Part shown: positions 33,284-44,465 of the stretch, one piece after another | Numbering within the stretch: position 1 is the stretch's first letter | Layout: each line of letters opens with the position of its first letter | Assembly (NCBI GenBank): GCA_963675135.1 | Contig: OY776129.1 | Span: 41,766,141 to 41,830,140, forward strand | Source: Galeopsis tetrahit | Lineage: Eukaryota; Streptophyta; Magnoliopsida; Lamiales; Lamiaceae | Direction of reading: 5' to 3' | Length of the DNA: 64,000 nucleotides | The notes under the pieces: generated by a model | Told to the model about the DNA's origin: nothing | The model's input: only the letters and a program-made list of their open reading frames with translations | The model's database searches: none | Made by a program: the position numbers and the translations under genes

Positions 33284-33842
33284 AGGAATCCCTGTTACCC
33301 GATTCTGAATTTCAAAACAGTAGAAAAAACAACATTCACCGGATTATCACTCGTAAGTTTGCTAACAGAAAGAAGGTTCTTCGTGATATGAGGAACCACG
33401 AGGACATTCAGTAGAGATAAATCACGAGATAAAGTATGAGAGCCAGTATGAGAAATAGAAAGAGTGTTACCATTTCCAAACCATAGTAGTTCGATGTGGA
33501 GTCCAAACCATCAGTAGAATTAGCCATGTGTGATGAGGCACCCGTGTCGACATACCAATCAGGAGAGTTCTGATTTATCGAACAACTGTTTTGAAAGGCA
33601 TGAGCAAGATTGGCTTGTTGCGGAGGAGAAGAGTAACGTTCTGGGCACACTCGAGCATAATGTTCACCACGGCAGATTTGGCAATTAGGGGGATAGAGAC
33701 TACCGGAACGACCACCACGGCCACCGGAACGACCACCACGGCCAGGATTACCGCCACGATTAGAATTAAAATTATATCCCCCACGGCCAGATTGATGGAA
33801 CGAACCAGACTGGTAAACATTACTAGATTTCTTATTTGATCG
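33284..33842 (-). pseudogene. Copia-2 zinc knuckle and protease region, frame-broken
   Basis: On the minus strand the gag frame continues past a TAG codon with a Gly/Arg-rich stretch (FNSNRGGNPGRGGRSGG) and the zinc knuckle CQICRGEHYARVC. It then reaches the protease active site WYVDTGASSHMANS. A frameshift near 33490 diverts the frame, and the VVPHITKNLLSVSKL block is in another phase. A second shift near a T run at about 33340 brings in the phase used by pol. Confidence 0.85.
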
Positions 33843-34541
33843 CTACTGAGCAAGGAAAGCCGGTGACTGAGAGGAGGCAGAAGCGGAGTCGAGCGATTTT
33901 GTAAACAGATCGTGCGACTCGGCTTTGGACAATAACTCAGGGAAGGAGGGCAGAGGCGTGAGATTAATTTGAGAAGTAGAAAAGCCATGAAAATCCGTAC
34001 CTAATCCGCGAAGGAACCAATGGGATTTGTCAGTATCATCGATCGAACAACCCATGGCAAGAAGTTGATCACACAGATTCTTGAACGTGGCACCATACTC
34101 CGTGACAGAATGGGAGCCTTTCTTGATAAGTTGCAATTCGTCCTTGAGACGAAGCTCTCTAGCCTTGGATGGCCGATTGAAAGCAGTAGCCAAGGTAGAC
34201 CACATAGCAGCGGACGTTGAGCATCCAACAACAACAGCCATGGCATCTTCAGTTAGGGTTGAGGAGAGAAAAACTCTAACTATTCGATCTTTGACAAGCC
34301 ACTCATCGTAGGCAGGATTAGAGGAATCACCAGAATCAGTGGGGATCTTGGTAGATGGAGCGGGCAGCGAGCCATCAACGTAGGGAAGAAATTTCTGAGT
34401 GGCAAGAAGAGGATAGATTTGACAATACCACATGAGATAGTTTGTGGGTTTGAGTTTAATGGTGACTAAGTGAGTCATAGCATGTAGAGTAAGAGTCGAA
34501 TAAAAAACGGAGGTGGAAGAAGAAGGTGTATCACCGGCCAT
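33843..34541 (-). CDS. Copia-2 gag (ends at an in-frame TAG)
   Basis: The frame starts at the ATG 60 bp inside the 5' LTR edge (MAGDTPSSSTSVFYSTL). It carries the gag blocks VTIKLKPTNYLMWYCQIYPLL, NPAYDEWLVKDRIVRVFLSS and SKARELRLKDELQLIKKGSH, then MGCSIDDTDKSHWFLRGLG. It ends at SPAFLAQ where a TAG replaces what is probably a Gln codon, since the same phase continues with gag-like RSNKKSSNVYQSG. The 232 residues form the particle-building domain; the zinc knuckle lies beyond the stop. Confidence 0.88.
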   Translation of the reverse strand: MAGDTPSSSTSVFYSTLTLHAMTHLVTIKLKPTNYLMWYCQIYPLLATQKFLPYVDGSLPAPSTKIPTDSGDSSNPAYDEWLVKDRIVRVFLSSTLTEDAMAVVVGCSTSAAMWSTLATAFNRPSKARELRLKDELQLIKKGSHSVTEYGATFKNLCDQLLAMGCSIDDTDKSHWFLRGLGTDFHGFSTSQINLTPLPSFPELLSKAESHDLFTKSLDSASASSQSPAFLAQ

Positions 34542-34603
34542 GATGAAGAGAATTTCGGTAAAAAAAAAGACTAGGGTTTCTCAGCCTTGTTAGGCTGATA
34601 CCA

Positions 34604-34700
34604 TGAAAGAATAAGAGAAAATATATTTTACCTCAATTGAGGATTTTGATTTAGTCTATTCAATATATATAAAGATTACAATTAGGGTTTACAGAGTAAC
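34604..34700 (-). repeat. Copia-2 5' LTR, part split off by Copia-3
   Basis: This 97-bp piece matches 30222-30318. The rest of the same LTR is at 45326-45414. The gtaac at 34696-34700 is the duplicated target site of Copia-3. Immediately to the left, TGGTATCAGCC on the minus strand is the primer site. Confidence 0.95.
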
Positions 34701-35556
34701 TGTAGATGTTGTTAATCCTTAAATGCCTTAACATTATCAACAACATCTTAATTTGACCTTCCGAGATTTTTTCTAAGTCTTTTCTGAAATGCTACATTAA
34801 ATGTTGATCTAAATGTTGTCGCATTTCTGGCAGGATCTAGAAGCTTCTACAAGGATCTGGAACCTGGAAGATTCCAGAACATTGGAGAACATACTAGAAC
34901 GGCCTGGAACCATTTGGAACGACCTGAAGCATTCAAGAAGGATCTAGAAAGATCATGGAAGTTGAGTTCCTAAAAAATAGGATCTCATTGTGGAAGCCTC
35001 TAGAATCAGCACCCCACTACTATAAATACCGATGGAAGGCTTCTCAAATCAGTGTACTCTATTCGATCAACTTCCTAGACCGAGCGTATATCCCTGTTAG
35101 GAATTGTGGCCAGTAGAACTACCTTTTAGATCATACGTTCGTATCCCACCCGTATGGCTGTGTGTCTTCTTATCTATTGAGAGTGTAATCATTAGATAGA
35201 CTAGGCATTTCGACAGTGTATACCTTATACACTTAGTTCGTTTTTAGAACAAGGCACCTGCCTCGTTTGTAGTTTCTGTTGTGAATGTTAATGCTGTAAC
35301 ATTTCACACAACATTTGTACTTGAAGATAAGTATTGTTTTTCGCCGTAAGGCTAGCATAGATTTTTATTTATAAAATCTATGTTAAAAATTATTTCCATT
35401 GTGTCACGTTTGTTTTTAGTGTTTCAAGTCTTCCGCTGTGTAAATCATAATTTCTGATATTCTGTTAGAGTCAGTGTTGTACAAATTGTCTCAACATTTA
35501 GTACAACATTATTCTACTTAAACTTAAACACTTACATACCACACCACACACTTTCA
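34701..35556 (+). repeat. Copia-3 5' LTR (856 bp)
   Basis: It starts TGTAGATGTTG and ends CACTTTCA. A TATA box (CTACTATAAATACC near 35009-35022) gives a likely transcription start about 30 bp downstream. Small inverted repeats such as TCTAGAAGCTTCTA lie in the U3 part, a feature reported for sirevirus LTRs. Confidence 0.95.
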
Positions 35557-35558
35557 GT

Positions 35559-35570
35559 TGGTATCAGAGC
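35559..35570 (+). promoter_or_regulatory. Copia-3 primer-binding site
   Basis: TGGTATCAGAGC, the exact plant Copia primer site complementary to the initiator-Met tRNA 3' end, two bases after the LTR. Confidence 0.93.
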
Positions 35571-35606
35571 TGATACCTGACGACACTAGGTTAGATCTTT
35601 GGTCAA

Positions 35607-38600
35607 ATGTGTTTTTCGTGTAGGTTAGCAATGGAAACACATCACATATCCACGGCACTTAGGCCACCCGTTTTAGATGGTTCGAATTACGCTTATTGGA
35701 AGCCTAAGATGCGTATGTACATCAAGTCAGTTGATGAACGTGCTTGGAGGATTGTTCTTACAGGTTGGGAAGCTCCAAAAAGACCAGCAGACGCAGATGG
35801 TGAAATACAACTCAAGAGAGAAGTTGACTGGACGGCTGATGAAATAACAACAGCGAGCTACAATTCTAAAGCTTTAAATGCTATTTTCACTTCTGTTGAT
35901 GTTTCAATGTTTAAAATTATATCTAACTGTTCTACTTCTAAAGATGCATGGGACAGGTTACAAGAGCATTGTGAGGGTTCAGAAAGTGTTCGAAGGACTA
36001 AACTTCGAATGTTGGGGACAAAATTTGAGAATCTCCGAATGAGGGAAGATGAAACAATTACAGCCTACAATGAAAGGTTAAGTGAGATTATCAATGAATC
36101 ACATTCTCTTGGTGACCCTATTTCTAATGTTAGAGTAGTTCATAAGATTTTAAGATCTGTTCCTAAAAGATTTGATGCTAAAATTTGTGTTATTGAAGAG
36201 GCAAAAGATACAGATAAGTTAAGTCAAAATGAGTTAGTGAGTATTCTTAGAACTTATGAGATAAACACTAATCAAGATGATGAAGCTAATGCTGATAAAA
36301 AAGTTGTGGTTTTTAAAGGGGAAACATCAAACACTTCTGAAGTTCAACCCATTATTACTGAAGTTGACACTGATGAAGAATTGCTTGATGTATGCCTCAA
36401 AAATCCTAACAATGTTGCCTTGCTCACTAAGCACTTTAATAAGTTTCTTAAAAAATCTGTGAACAAATCTAGAAACATTCAGCCTAAGATTCAAATCAAT
36501 ACATCAACACCTCAACCAGAAAGGAGGAAAGGTCAATTCACACCAAGACCATCAAAGAGTGAAGGTAAACCAAGGTATGATCCTGAATTTAGAAAATCAG
36601 TTCAATGCAATGCTTGTTCTGGTTATGGCCATTATGCAAATGAATGTGCAAATACTAGACTTAAGCAAAAGCTGAATTTTAGTGCTACCTTGAGTGATGA
36701 ATCTGATGATGACGATCTTGATGAATTAAATCAGAATGAATATTATAATTTTACCAGAATTGATTATAATGATTCCTCAGATGATGATCTGGATGAAACA
36801 GATTCTGATGCTGTACCTGATGCTTCAACATCTACAGCAACATCAGAACAGAGTCACCCAGATTTGAACTGTTTTAATGGTTTGGTTGATGATGCAGGAA
36901 AAAGGACTGATGACAAGGAACACCAAAAGCTGTTAGATGATTGGAACAATCAGAAACTCACTCTTAATTCCTTGAATAAAGAGAATGAGGATCTGAAAGA
37001 CACAATCACCAAGCTAGAGGTTATTCTTACCAAAAGAGATCTGGAAATCTGTAACTTAAAGAAGAAATTGATAAATTCCACCTTATGTTTCAAGAAATAT
37101 TCCAAGAGTGCTTCTGAGGTAAATAATGCTATAGCTACTGGTAAGTCTAATACTCATGGTTTAGGTTATGATGGTACTACTGCTTCTATTTCTGAGAAAT
37201 TTAGAAAACCTGTGAAATTTGTGAAGGCAAATGTTGTCACATCTGATGCAACATCTGCACTATCAGATCCTCACAAGGTTAAAAGGAAGTATATTTGTCA
37301 TTACTGTTCCAAAGTTGGTCATATTCGTCCTTACTGTATAAAATTGTTTGAAGAACAGAAAACTTTGAAAATGCTGCATAAAAAACTGTCACATTCTGGT
37401 AAACAGTTTATGAAATCTGCATGGAAACCAAAAACTACCTGTAATGTTGCTCATACCTCCTTAAAAGCATGTCTACCTGATTCTTGGTATTTTGATAGTG
37501 GTTGTTCTAGACATATGACAGGTCGTACTGATTTCTTATCTGATTATGTGACCTTGAATAGTGGTAATGTTACATATGGTGGAGGTTCTAAAGGAAAGAT
37601 TCTTGGTAAAGGAACTTTGAATGTTAAAGGTTTTCCTAAGCTTAAAAATGTCTTACATGTTGATGGCTTACTTGCAAATCTGATTAGCATTAGTCAACTA
37701 TGTGATGATAATTTGCATGTGAAATTTGATAAAGATTCATGTTATGTTCTTAATAAAGATGAAGTTTGTGTTATGACTGGTACTAGGTTAGCTGATAATT
37801 GCTATCTTATTGGAACAAATATGTGTAACTTGTCAAAATATGATGAAAATGTCTTATGGCATCAAAGATTGGGTCATGCAAATTACAGAGCAATGAATAG
37901 ACTAATCAAAGCAGATGCAGTAAAAGGAATTCCAAAACTAAGTTTTCACAACAACACTGTATGTGGACCATGCCAAAAAGGTAAGCAGGTAAGAATGTCG
38001 CACAAAATGCTGTCACATTGTACTACACATCGATGTTTTGAATTACTGCACATGGACTTGATGGGTCCTATGGAAACTGAAAGCATTGGAGGAAAGAGGT
38101 ATTCCTTAGTTGTGGTAGATGATTTATATACCTGGGTAGAGTCTTTAAGAGACAAATCTGAAGCATTTGCTGCATTTAAAATTCTTTATAAGAGGTTCAA
38201 AAATGTGTTTAACTTGAAAGTTGGCCGTATTAGAACTGATCATGGTAGGGAATTTGAAAACAGCATGTTTAATGATTTTTGTGATAAAAAGGGTATCTTG
38301 CAAGAATATTCATCTCCTAAAACTCCACAACAAAATGGAATTGTTGAAAGAAAGAATAGAACTTTACAAGAAATGGCTAGAGTTATGCTAACATCCAAAT
38401 GTCTTGCTAAGAAATTTTGGGGAGAAGCATTGAATATTGCATGTCATGTTATTAATAGGGTTTTTATTCGTTCTGGCACAAGTCAAACACCATATGAGAT
38501 TTTGAACAACAGAAAACCAAGTGTGAAATATTTTCATGTATTTGGTTGTGTGTGTTATATTTTGAATGATAGGGATCAACTTCATAAGTTTGATTCTAAA

Positions 38601-40577
38601 AGTGATAAAGGTTTCTTTTTAGGTTATTCTAGAAATAGTAAAGCTTATAGAGTATATAACCTTAGAACTAACACTGTTCAAGAATCTGTTAATGTTGTGT
38701 TTGATGATGATAAAGGTCTTACAGATGACAAAGATGAAGAAGATGTATCACAGGTTACTGACACTTCTGAGAATACACTGAAGTCTGAAAATGTTGCACC
38801 AAATGTTAACACATCTGGGTCAACATCGACAGAACAGACAGTTGTAACTTCACAGAATGACCAGTACATTCCCAAAACGAATCCTTCTTCAAGAATAGGT
38901 AAAAGTCATCCTTCTGACCAGATCATAGGTGATGCTACAGTTGGAGTGCAAACAAGAGGAAGAGTAAGATCAAATAAGGTAGATGTGGTAAGAACAATAT
39001 GCATGTCTTCTATGTGTAACATTGTAAATGCTGAATGCTATTTATCTGAAATTGAACCTAAGAGTGCTAAAGAAGCCTTAACTGATGAAAACTGGATTAA
39101 TGCTATGCATGAAGAACTTGGTCAGTTTGAAAGAAATGAAGTATGGACACTTGTTCCAAGACCTAGTCATACTAATGTCATTGGAACAAAGTGGATATTC
39201 AAGAATAAAACTGATGAATCTGGTAATATTGTTAGAAACAAGGCTAGGTTAGTAGCACAAGGTTACACCCAAGTTGAAGGAGTTGATTTTGATGAAACTT
39301 TTGCACCTGTTGCTAGGATAGAATCTATTAGATTGTTGCTAGCTATTGCATGTTTTATTGATATTAAACTTCATCAAATGGATGTAAAGGCTGCATTTCT
39401 AAATGGCATTTTGAATGAAGAAGCATATGTTGAACAACCTAAAGGATTTGAAGATCCACAATATCCTGATCATGTATATAAACTTAAGAAAGCATTGTAT
39501 GGTCTTAAACAAGCTCCTAGAGCATGGTATGGTAGGCTTACTGACTTTCTTTTGGAATATGGATTTATTAGAGGAGAAGCTGATAGAACCTTGTTCATTA
39601 AGCACACTGAAGGAGATTTACTTATTGCACAAATATATGTTGATGACATTGTGTTTGGTGCTACTTGTGATAAAATGTTGACTAACTTTGTTGAGGCAAT
39701 GACTGCAACATTTGAAATGAGTATGGTTTGAGACTTGAACTATTTTTTAGGTCTTCAAATCAAACAGTGCAGTGATGGTATTTTCTTCTCCCAGAGTAAG
39801 TATGCTAAGAACTTGGTTAAAAGATTTGGTCTTGAGAATTCAAAACCAATGAAAACTCCTATGGGATCCACTTTGAAACTTTGCAAAGATAGTGCTGGAA
39901 CAGATGTTGATCCAACACTTTACAGATCCATGATAGGTAGTTTACTGTATTTAACCTCTAGTAGACCAGATATTATGTACAGTGTGTGTGTTTGTGCTAG
40001 GTACCAAGCAAATCCAAAGGAATCAGACCTGAATGCTGTGAAGAGAATCATCAAGTATGTTTCAGGAACAAGTGATCTTGGAATCTGGTATACTAAGGAC
40101 ACCAACAACATTTTGATTGGCTATAGTGATGCTGATTGGGCTGGAGACATAGATGATAGAAAGAGTACGAGTGGAGGATGTTTTTATATGGGAAACAATC
40201 TTGTATCATGGCACAGCAAGAAATAGAATTGTGTTTCACAATCCACTGCAGAATCTGAATATATTGCTGCTGGAAGCTGCTGCACACAACTCTTGTGGCT
40301 GAGCAAGATGTTCCATGACTATGGTATTGAGAATGGTATACTTACTATCTTTTGTGATAATACTAGTGCCATTAACATTTCTAAAAATCCTGTACAACAC
40401 TCACTCACAAAGCACATTAGCATTAGACACCATTTTATGAGAGATTTAGTAGAGGAGAATATTGTTAAGTTGGAGTATGTACCTACTGAAAAACAGAATG
40501 CTGATATCTTTACTAAAGCCTTAGACCATGAGAGATTCTCTATCTTGAGGAAATCTCTTGGCATGAGCACTATCTGA
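35607..40577 (+). pseudogene. Copia-3 gag-pol polyprotein with two in-frame stop codons
   Basis: One reading frame of 1656 codons is interrupted only by TGA at 39729-39731 and TAG at 40224-40226. The likely start is the second ATG at 35631 (METHHISTALRPP), since the first lies only eight codons upstream. Domains, by codon from 35607: gag with TAYNERLSEIINESHSLGD near 155, zinc knuckle CNACSGYGHYANEC near 334, coiled-coil-like stretch near 450-490, second knuckle CHYCSKVGHIRPYC near 563. Protease WYFDSGCSRHMTG is near 628. Integrase has WHQRLGHANY, LLHMDLMGPM, RTDHGREFEN and QQNGIVERKN between 750 and 920. RT has MDVKAAFLNG and YVDDIVFGAT (near 1344), and RNase H SDADWAGDIDDRKSTSGG (near 1510). 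Both stops are single-base changes from the residue usual at that position (Gly and Gln), so the copy is young but disabled. Confidence 0.95.
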
Positions 40578-41507
40578 AAAGAATTCGGATGGATGTTGTC
40601 ACAAATGCGTCAACATTTGGGACAACATCATGGGTTGTATAAATTTTATAAGTTGAATTTATTTCTTACTCAGTTAAATAATTCCTTTGTAAAATATCTA
40701 CGAATCTAAGAACCTTGGAGTGCAAAAATAAACGTCTTACACCTCTCAAATGCATAAAAATGAGAATGTTATTAGCATACTAAAAGATGTACCAAATCAC
40801 TGAGTAACTATGGAGCACAGAGTTCGCTACTACGATGCCTTCTTTTCAAAAGGTGATATTTGGTAAAAACATCAACATATTTGTAATCCATTAAGTAAGT
40901 ATGGGGCACGGAGTTCGCTACTACGATGTACTCTACAGGAACAATGGATCAATACAAATTAGATGCTATAACACAAGAAAAAAAATATGGTGCAACACAA
41001 ATGAAGCAAATTCATGTAAAAACCGTGTTGAGGTGTTTGTAACAGTTTTGAGCACAACATTGCCTGATTCTAATTTATTTTTATCTGTGTAATTATTTAA
41101 TTATTTATTGAGATTCATTTTTATTTATTTAATTAATTACTGACCCACATCTTTATTTTTTTCAGATTATGCGACTTTAATTAATTCTGGAAGCTTCTTA
41201 ATTATCTAATTAATTTAATTAATTTAATTAATTGATTTCTCCCACTAATTAACCATGATCTAGGTTGTGGCTAAAAATGTGGAGCACTTTCGAAAATTCT
41301 AGATTAATTCTTCTGTTTTATTTTCTTAACCTCCAACTACATTATTCTCTCTATAAATATCAAACATAAGATGCCATTTATTTACTAATTGTGATTTCTG
41401 ATTGTATTGAGTACTAAGATTGCAGAATTGTTATTTGGTTGTGTATATCTCAAAGAAGTGTGTGCAAATTTCCATCCTTACCTTGAAATTCCAACCGCCT
41501 AACTTAA
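40578..41507 (+). other. Copia-3 noncoding spacer between pol and the downstream ORF
   Basis: No coding domain is visible. A roughly 40-bp direct repeat containing GAGTTCGCTACTACGATG occurs at about 40798 and 40892. A pyrimidine-rich acceptor-like CTTTATTTTTTTCAG lies at 41151-41165. Further on, TATAAATA at 41352-41359 sits about 150 bp before the next ORF's ATG. These are candidate signals for splicing or internal transcription of the downstream frame; none is proven by sequence alone. Confidence 0.5.
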
Positions 41508-43807
41508 ATGGCTGGAACAAACTCGAATTCCTCACAATCTCACTCTGATTCGAAAACCTCATCTCACTCTCGCACAAATCCTCTCGAAATTCTTGCTTCC
41601 ATGGCTTCACAAAACTCTACCGCTTCAAATGCTGACTCGAATGTCTCTGCAACACCATCAACAACTGTTCCCACTCCTCAAACCACTCCTCAAACTGCTC
41701 CTCAAACAAACTTTCCTCAAGATGCAACCGTTGAACAGGTCACTAGGGCGATCGAAGAGGTGTCTGATACTCTTCGAACTACAGGCCATCTGCCCGTGAT
41801 GACTTTTGGAGGTATCACGGTGGATATCTCGAGCTATTTGGCTGAGCAAACTGCCCAAATGGCTTCTGCTTCAAAAAGCCCCAAATCACCCTCTGTTCAC
41901 GAACCGCAAACTGAGAACGTTGAAGCTTTTGTTGAAGAAGAAGCCACTGCCACGTCTGACCCTGAAGACGTTGAAATGGAGGATGCAAACATTTCTGAAG
42001 GTACAAACTCTTCACTCTCTGTTTCAGATGAGTCTGCCACCATTCCTCTCAAGAAGAATGCACAAAAAGGGAAAAGACAGAGAAGCCCTGTACAAAGAAG
42101 GAGGAGATCAAACCGCGTTTTTACTCGTGTGGATTATTCTGAATCCATGAGGAAGAAGAAGAAGGCTGGAGCTGATGCTGGTGAACCTATCCAAGTGTTC
42201 ACAGATTCTGAAGATGAAGCTCTTGTTGTTGCTGAGAAACCAAAGAAGGCTAAGACTGTTGCTGCTGAAAAATCCAAAAAGAAGGTTGTTGCTGAAGAGA
42301 AAGGGAAAGGAAAGTCTGTTGCTGAACCAAAAGGCAAAGAGAAGATGATCACTGAAGATGAACCAGCTGAGTCAGAATCCAATTCTGATTCTGAAAGATG
42401 CTTGAGAGACATTCTGAAGTCTCTAAAGAAAAATGTTGAGCACTATGCTGCTGCAAAGGAAGCTACACCAGAACCTGAAGATGGTGGCAGTGGGGATAGC
42501 TCTTCCAGTGCAGCAAGCAGCCCTGAACAGAGCTCTGTTAAAAGCTCTACACCAAGCTCAGATGACCTTGCTTCTGAAGAGGAAGGTATTTCTGATTCTC
42601 TTGATACTCTAGAGAATAGATTGGCCATTTATTCTAAGAGAAAACTGCTGATAGAGAAAAGGATTAATATACCTGACTTTGATAGTAAAGGCATGGTTAG
42701 TTTCTTAGAAGAAAGGAATTTGATGCATGCTGTGAATCTTTCTTGACAAATTGGGCATATGAATTATATGCATGTTTGAAAAAGAGCACTGGTAGGAGAT
42801 CTTCTAAGTGGTATGGGACTGTTAATTTTAGGGGGAGGGATGTACCTTTTACTCCTGAATTGATAAATGAGTTTTTAGAAATTCCCAATGTTGAGGTTGA
42901 TGAAGAACCTGACATGGATGTGGTCATTTCTGCTATAACTGATGGTAGGGTAGTTAAATGGACTAGACACATGCTAGCCAAAGACCTCACTTCCCTACAC
43001 TCTGTGTTATACAAACTCATCATCTACAATTGGATTCCCACTACCAAGATCACTAAGGATCAAGCTGTTTTGATATATAGGATTTCTGTGCTTAAGAAGT
43101 TTAATTTGGGTCTCACAATATTCCAACATATGATGAGATTTACTGGGAGAGTTTCTGAAAAAGGCAATTTACCCTATCCTGTTCTGATCTCTAACTACTT
43201 GAGGCATCATGACTTTGTTGCCAAGAACACTGATGTGTTAAGGGGGAGAGTTCCATTATTGGCCATAGCTCCTGCCTTACTCACTGGGGATAGAGTAATT
43301 GATTTGCCTTTACTTGCTCCTGGTACTGAACATCAGCACAGACCCTCTACTTCTGCTCAACCAGAACCAACCAGACCCTCTACTACTGATCATCCTGAAT
43401 CATCCAGACCAAGACACAGAAATGCAACCCCAAATGTTGAGAACATTCGTATCAACATTTCTGGTAATGTGTATCTTTCACAGGAATTCATCAAACTCCA
43501 ACTCCAACACTTGCAGGAAACTATAGATGAACTTCAGTTCCTGAAGGACAGGTGGACCAACCTCCTTTCACCTACAACAGGGGGAGTACCACCACCATCC
43601 AACTCCAGTGTAGTCATTGAGGAGATTAATGATGATGGAGTTCCAGCTGCTGCTGATGCTGGTGATGGACCTGATGCTGCTGGAGATGCTGCTGTTACTG
43701 ATGTAGTTGCACACCTTGCATCTACTTACTTTGTTGATGAAGGAGATGATGATGATGCTGCTGAGATGGACACCTTGTATGGTGATCTACCTGGAGAAAG
43801 CTGTTAG
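41508..43807 (+). pseudogene. Copia-3 downstream (env-position) ORF, one frameshift
   Basis: The first frame (41508-42746) starts MAGTNSNSSQSHSDSK. It has a Ser/Thr/Pro-rich N-terminus, then acidic and Lys-rich low-complexity stretches (EKPKKAKTVAAEKSKKK, DGGSGDSSSSAAS) and a charged helical end (LAIYSKRKLLIEKRI). A one-base phase change at about 42735-42745 moves coding to a second frame ending at 43807. That part has FRGRDVPFTPELINEFLEI, LYKLIIYNWIPTTKITKDQ and a C-terminal coiled-coil-like segment (FIKLQLQHLQETIDELQFL). These blocks resemble the putative plant transposon protein domain often found in large plant retroelements. I see no signal peptide or membrane span, so 'env-like' describes position, not demonstrated function. 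Confidence 0.75.
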
Positions 43808-44465
43808 ACAGGGGGAGATCTGAATTCCACAATGGCTATGGTGCAGGAAGATGATGTTGCAGCTGTTACCACAACAATATAAGACATTTATTCAGTTCTA
43901 CCTTTGTAATTAATGTTTAAGTTGAAATTCTGAAATTCTGATACACTTGTTGTTTATTTTCTAGATGGTAGGATGTTTATTACTGCAACTTGCTTAATGG
44001 TTCCACTTGATATTTGTTTACTGCCTTGCTTAATTTGTTTGCAGATTGTCTTGTGTCTACTATTGCAGGTTGTGTATAGTATTAGTGTCTGTTTCTGTTT
44101 ATATTTTTTTTTTTACATTATGTTTTGCTCTGATTTTCTGTTTTGTTTTTGTTAGTGTCTTACTTAGATTCTAAGTTAATTCTTCCAGTTCAACTTATGA
44201 TCTTAAGTAAAGTTACTTATGTTGTGAATAAGTGTAGTGTTTATACTTGTTCTATTTTGGATAAAATTTATCTTGATCTTATGGCACGGATCATTGTAAA
44301 ATTATCTTTGATCTTCATTCGATTTGATCCAACGGTTACAACAGGTATTGTCTTGACTAGTGCTTAGCAATGATGTTAACCTCAACTAAGTACATAATAC
44401 TGAGTATGTATAGAAATATATGTGCATCAGGTGTGTTGTAGTCGAAAGGTCAAATTGGGGGAGAT
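43808..44465 (+). promoter_or_regulatory. Copia-3 3' noncoding region with repeated PPT-like motifs
   Basis: The true polypurine tract is GGGGGAGAT at 44457-44465, abutting the 3' LTR. Extra copies of the same CAGGGGGAG-type word occur upstream at about 43577 and 43809, with a variant AAGGGGGAGA near 43240. Repeated PPT motifs upstream of the 3' LTR are a described sirevirus trait. The rest is U/T-rich and noncoding. Confidence 0.75.

Noticed and set aside
41508..43807. Calling the Copia-3 downstream ORF a real envelope protein
   Set aside because: There is no visible signal peptide or membrane-spanning segment, and the conserved blocks fit a plant transposon protein domain better; only the position is env-like.
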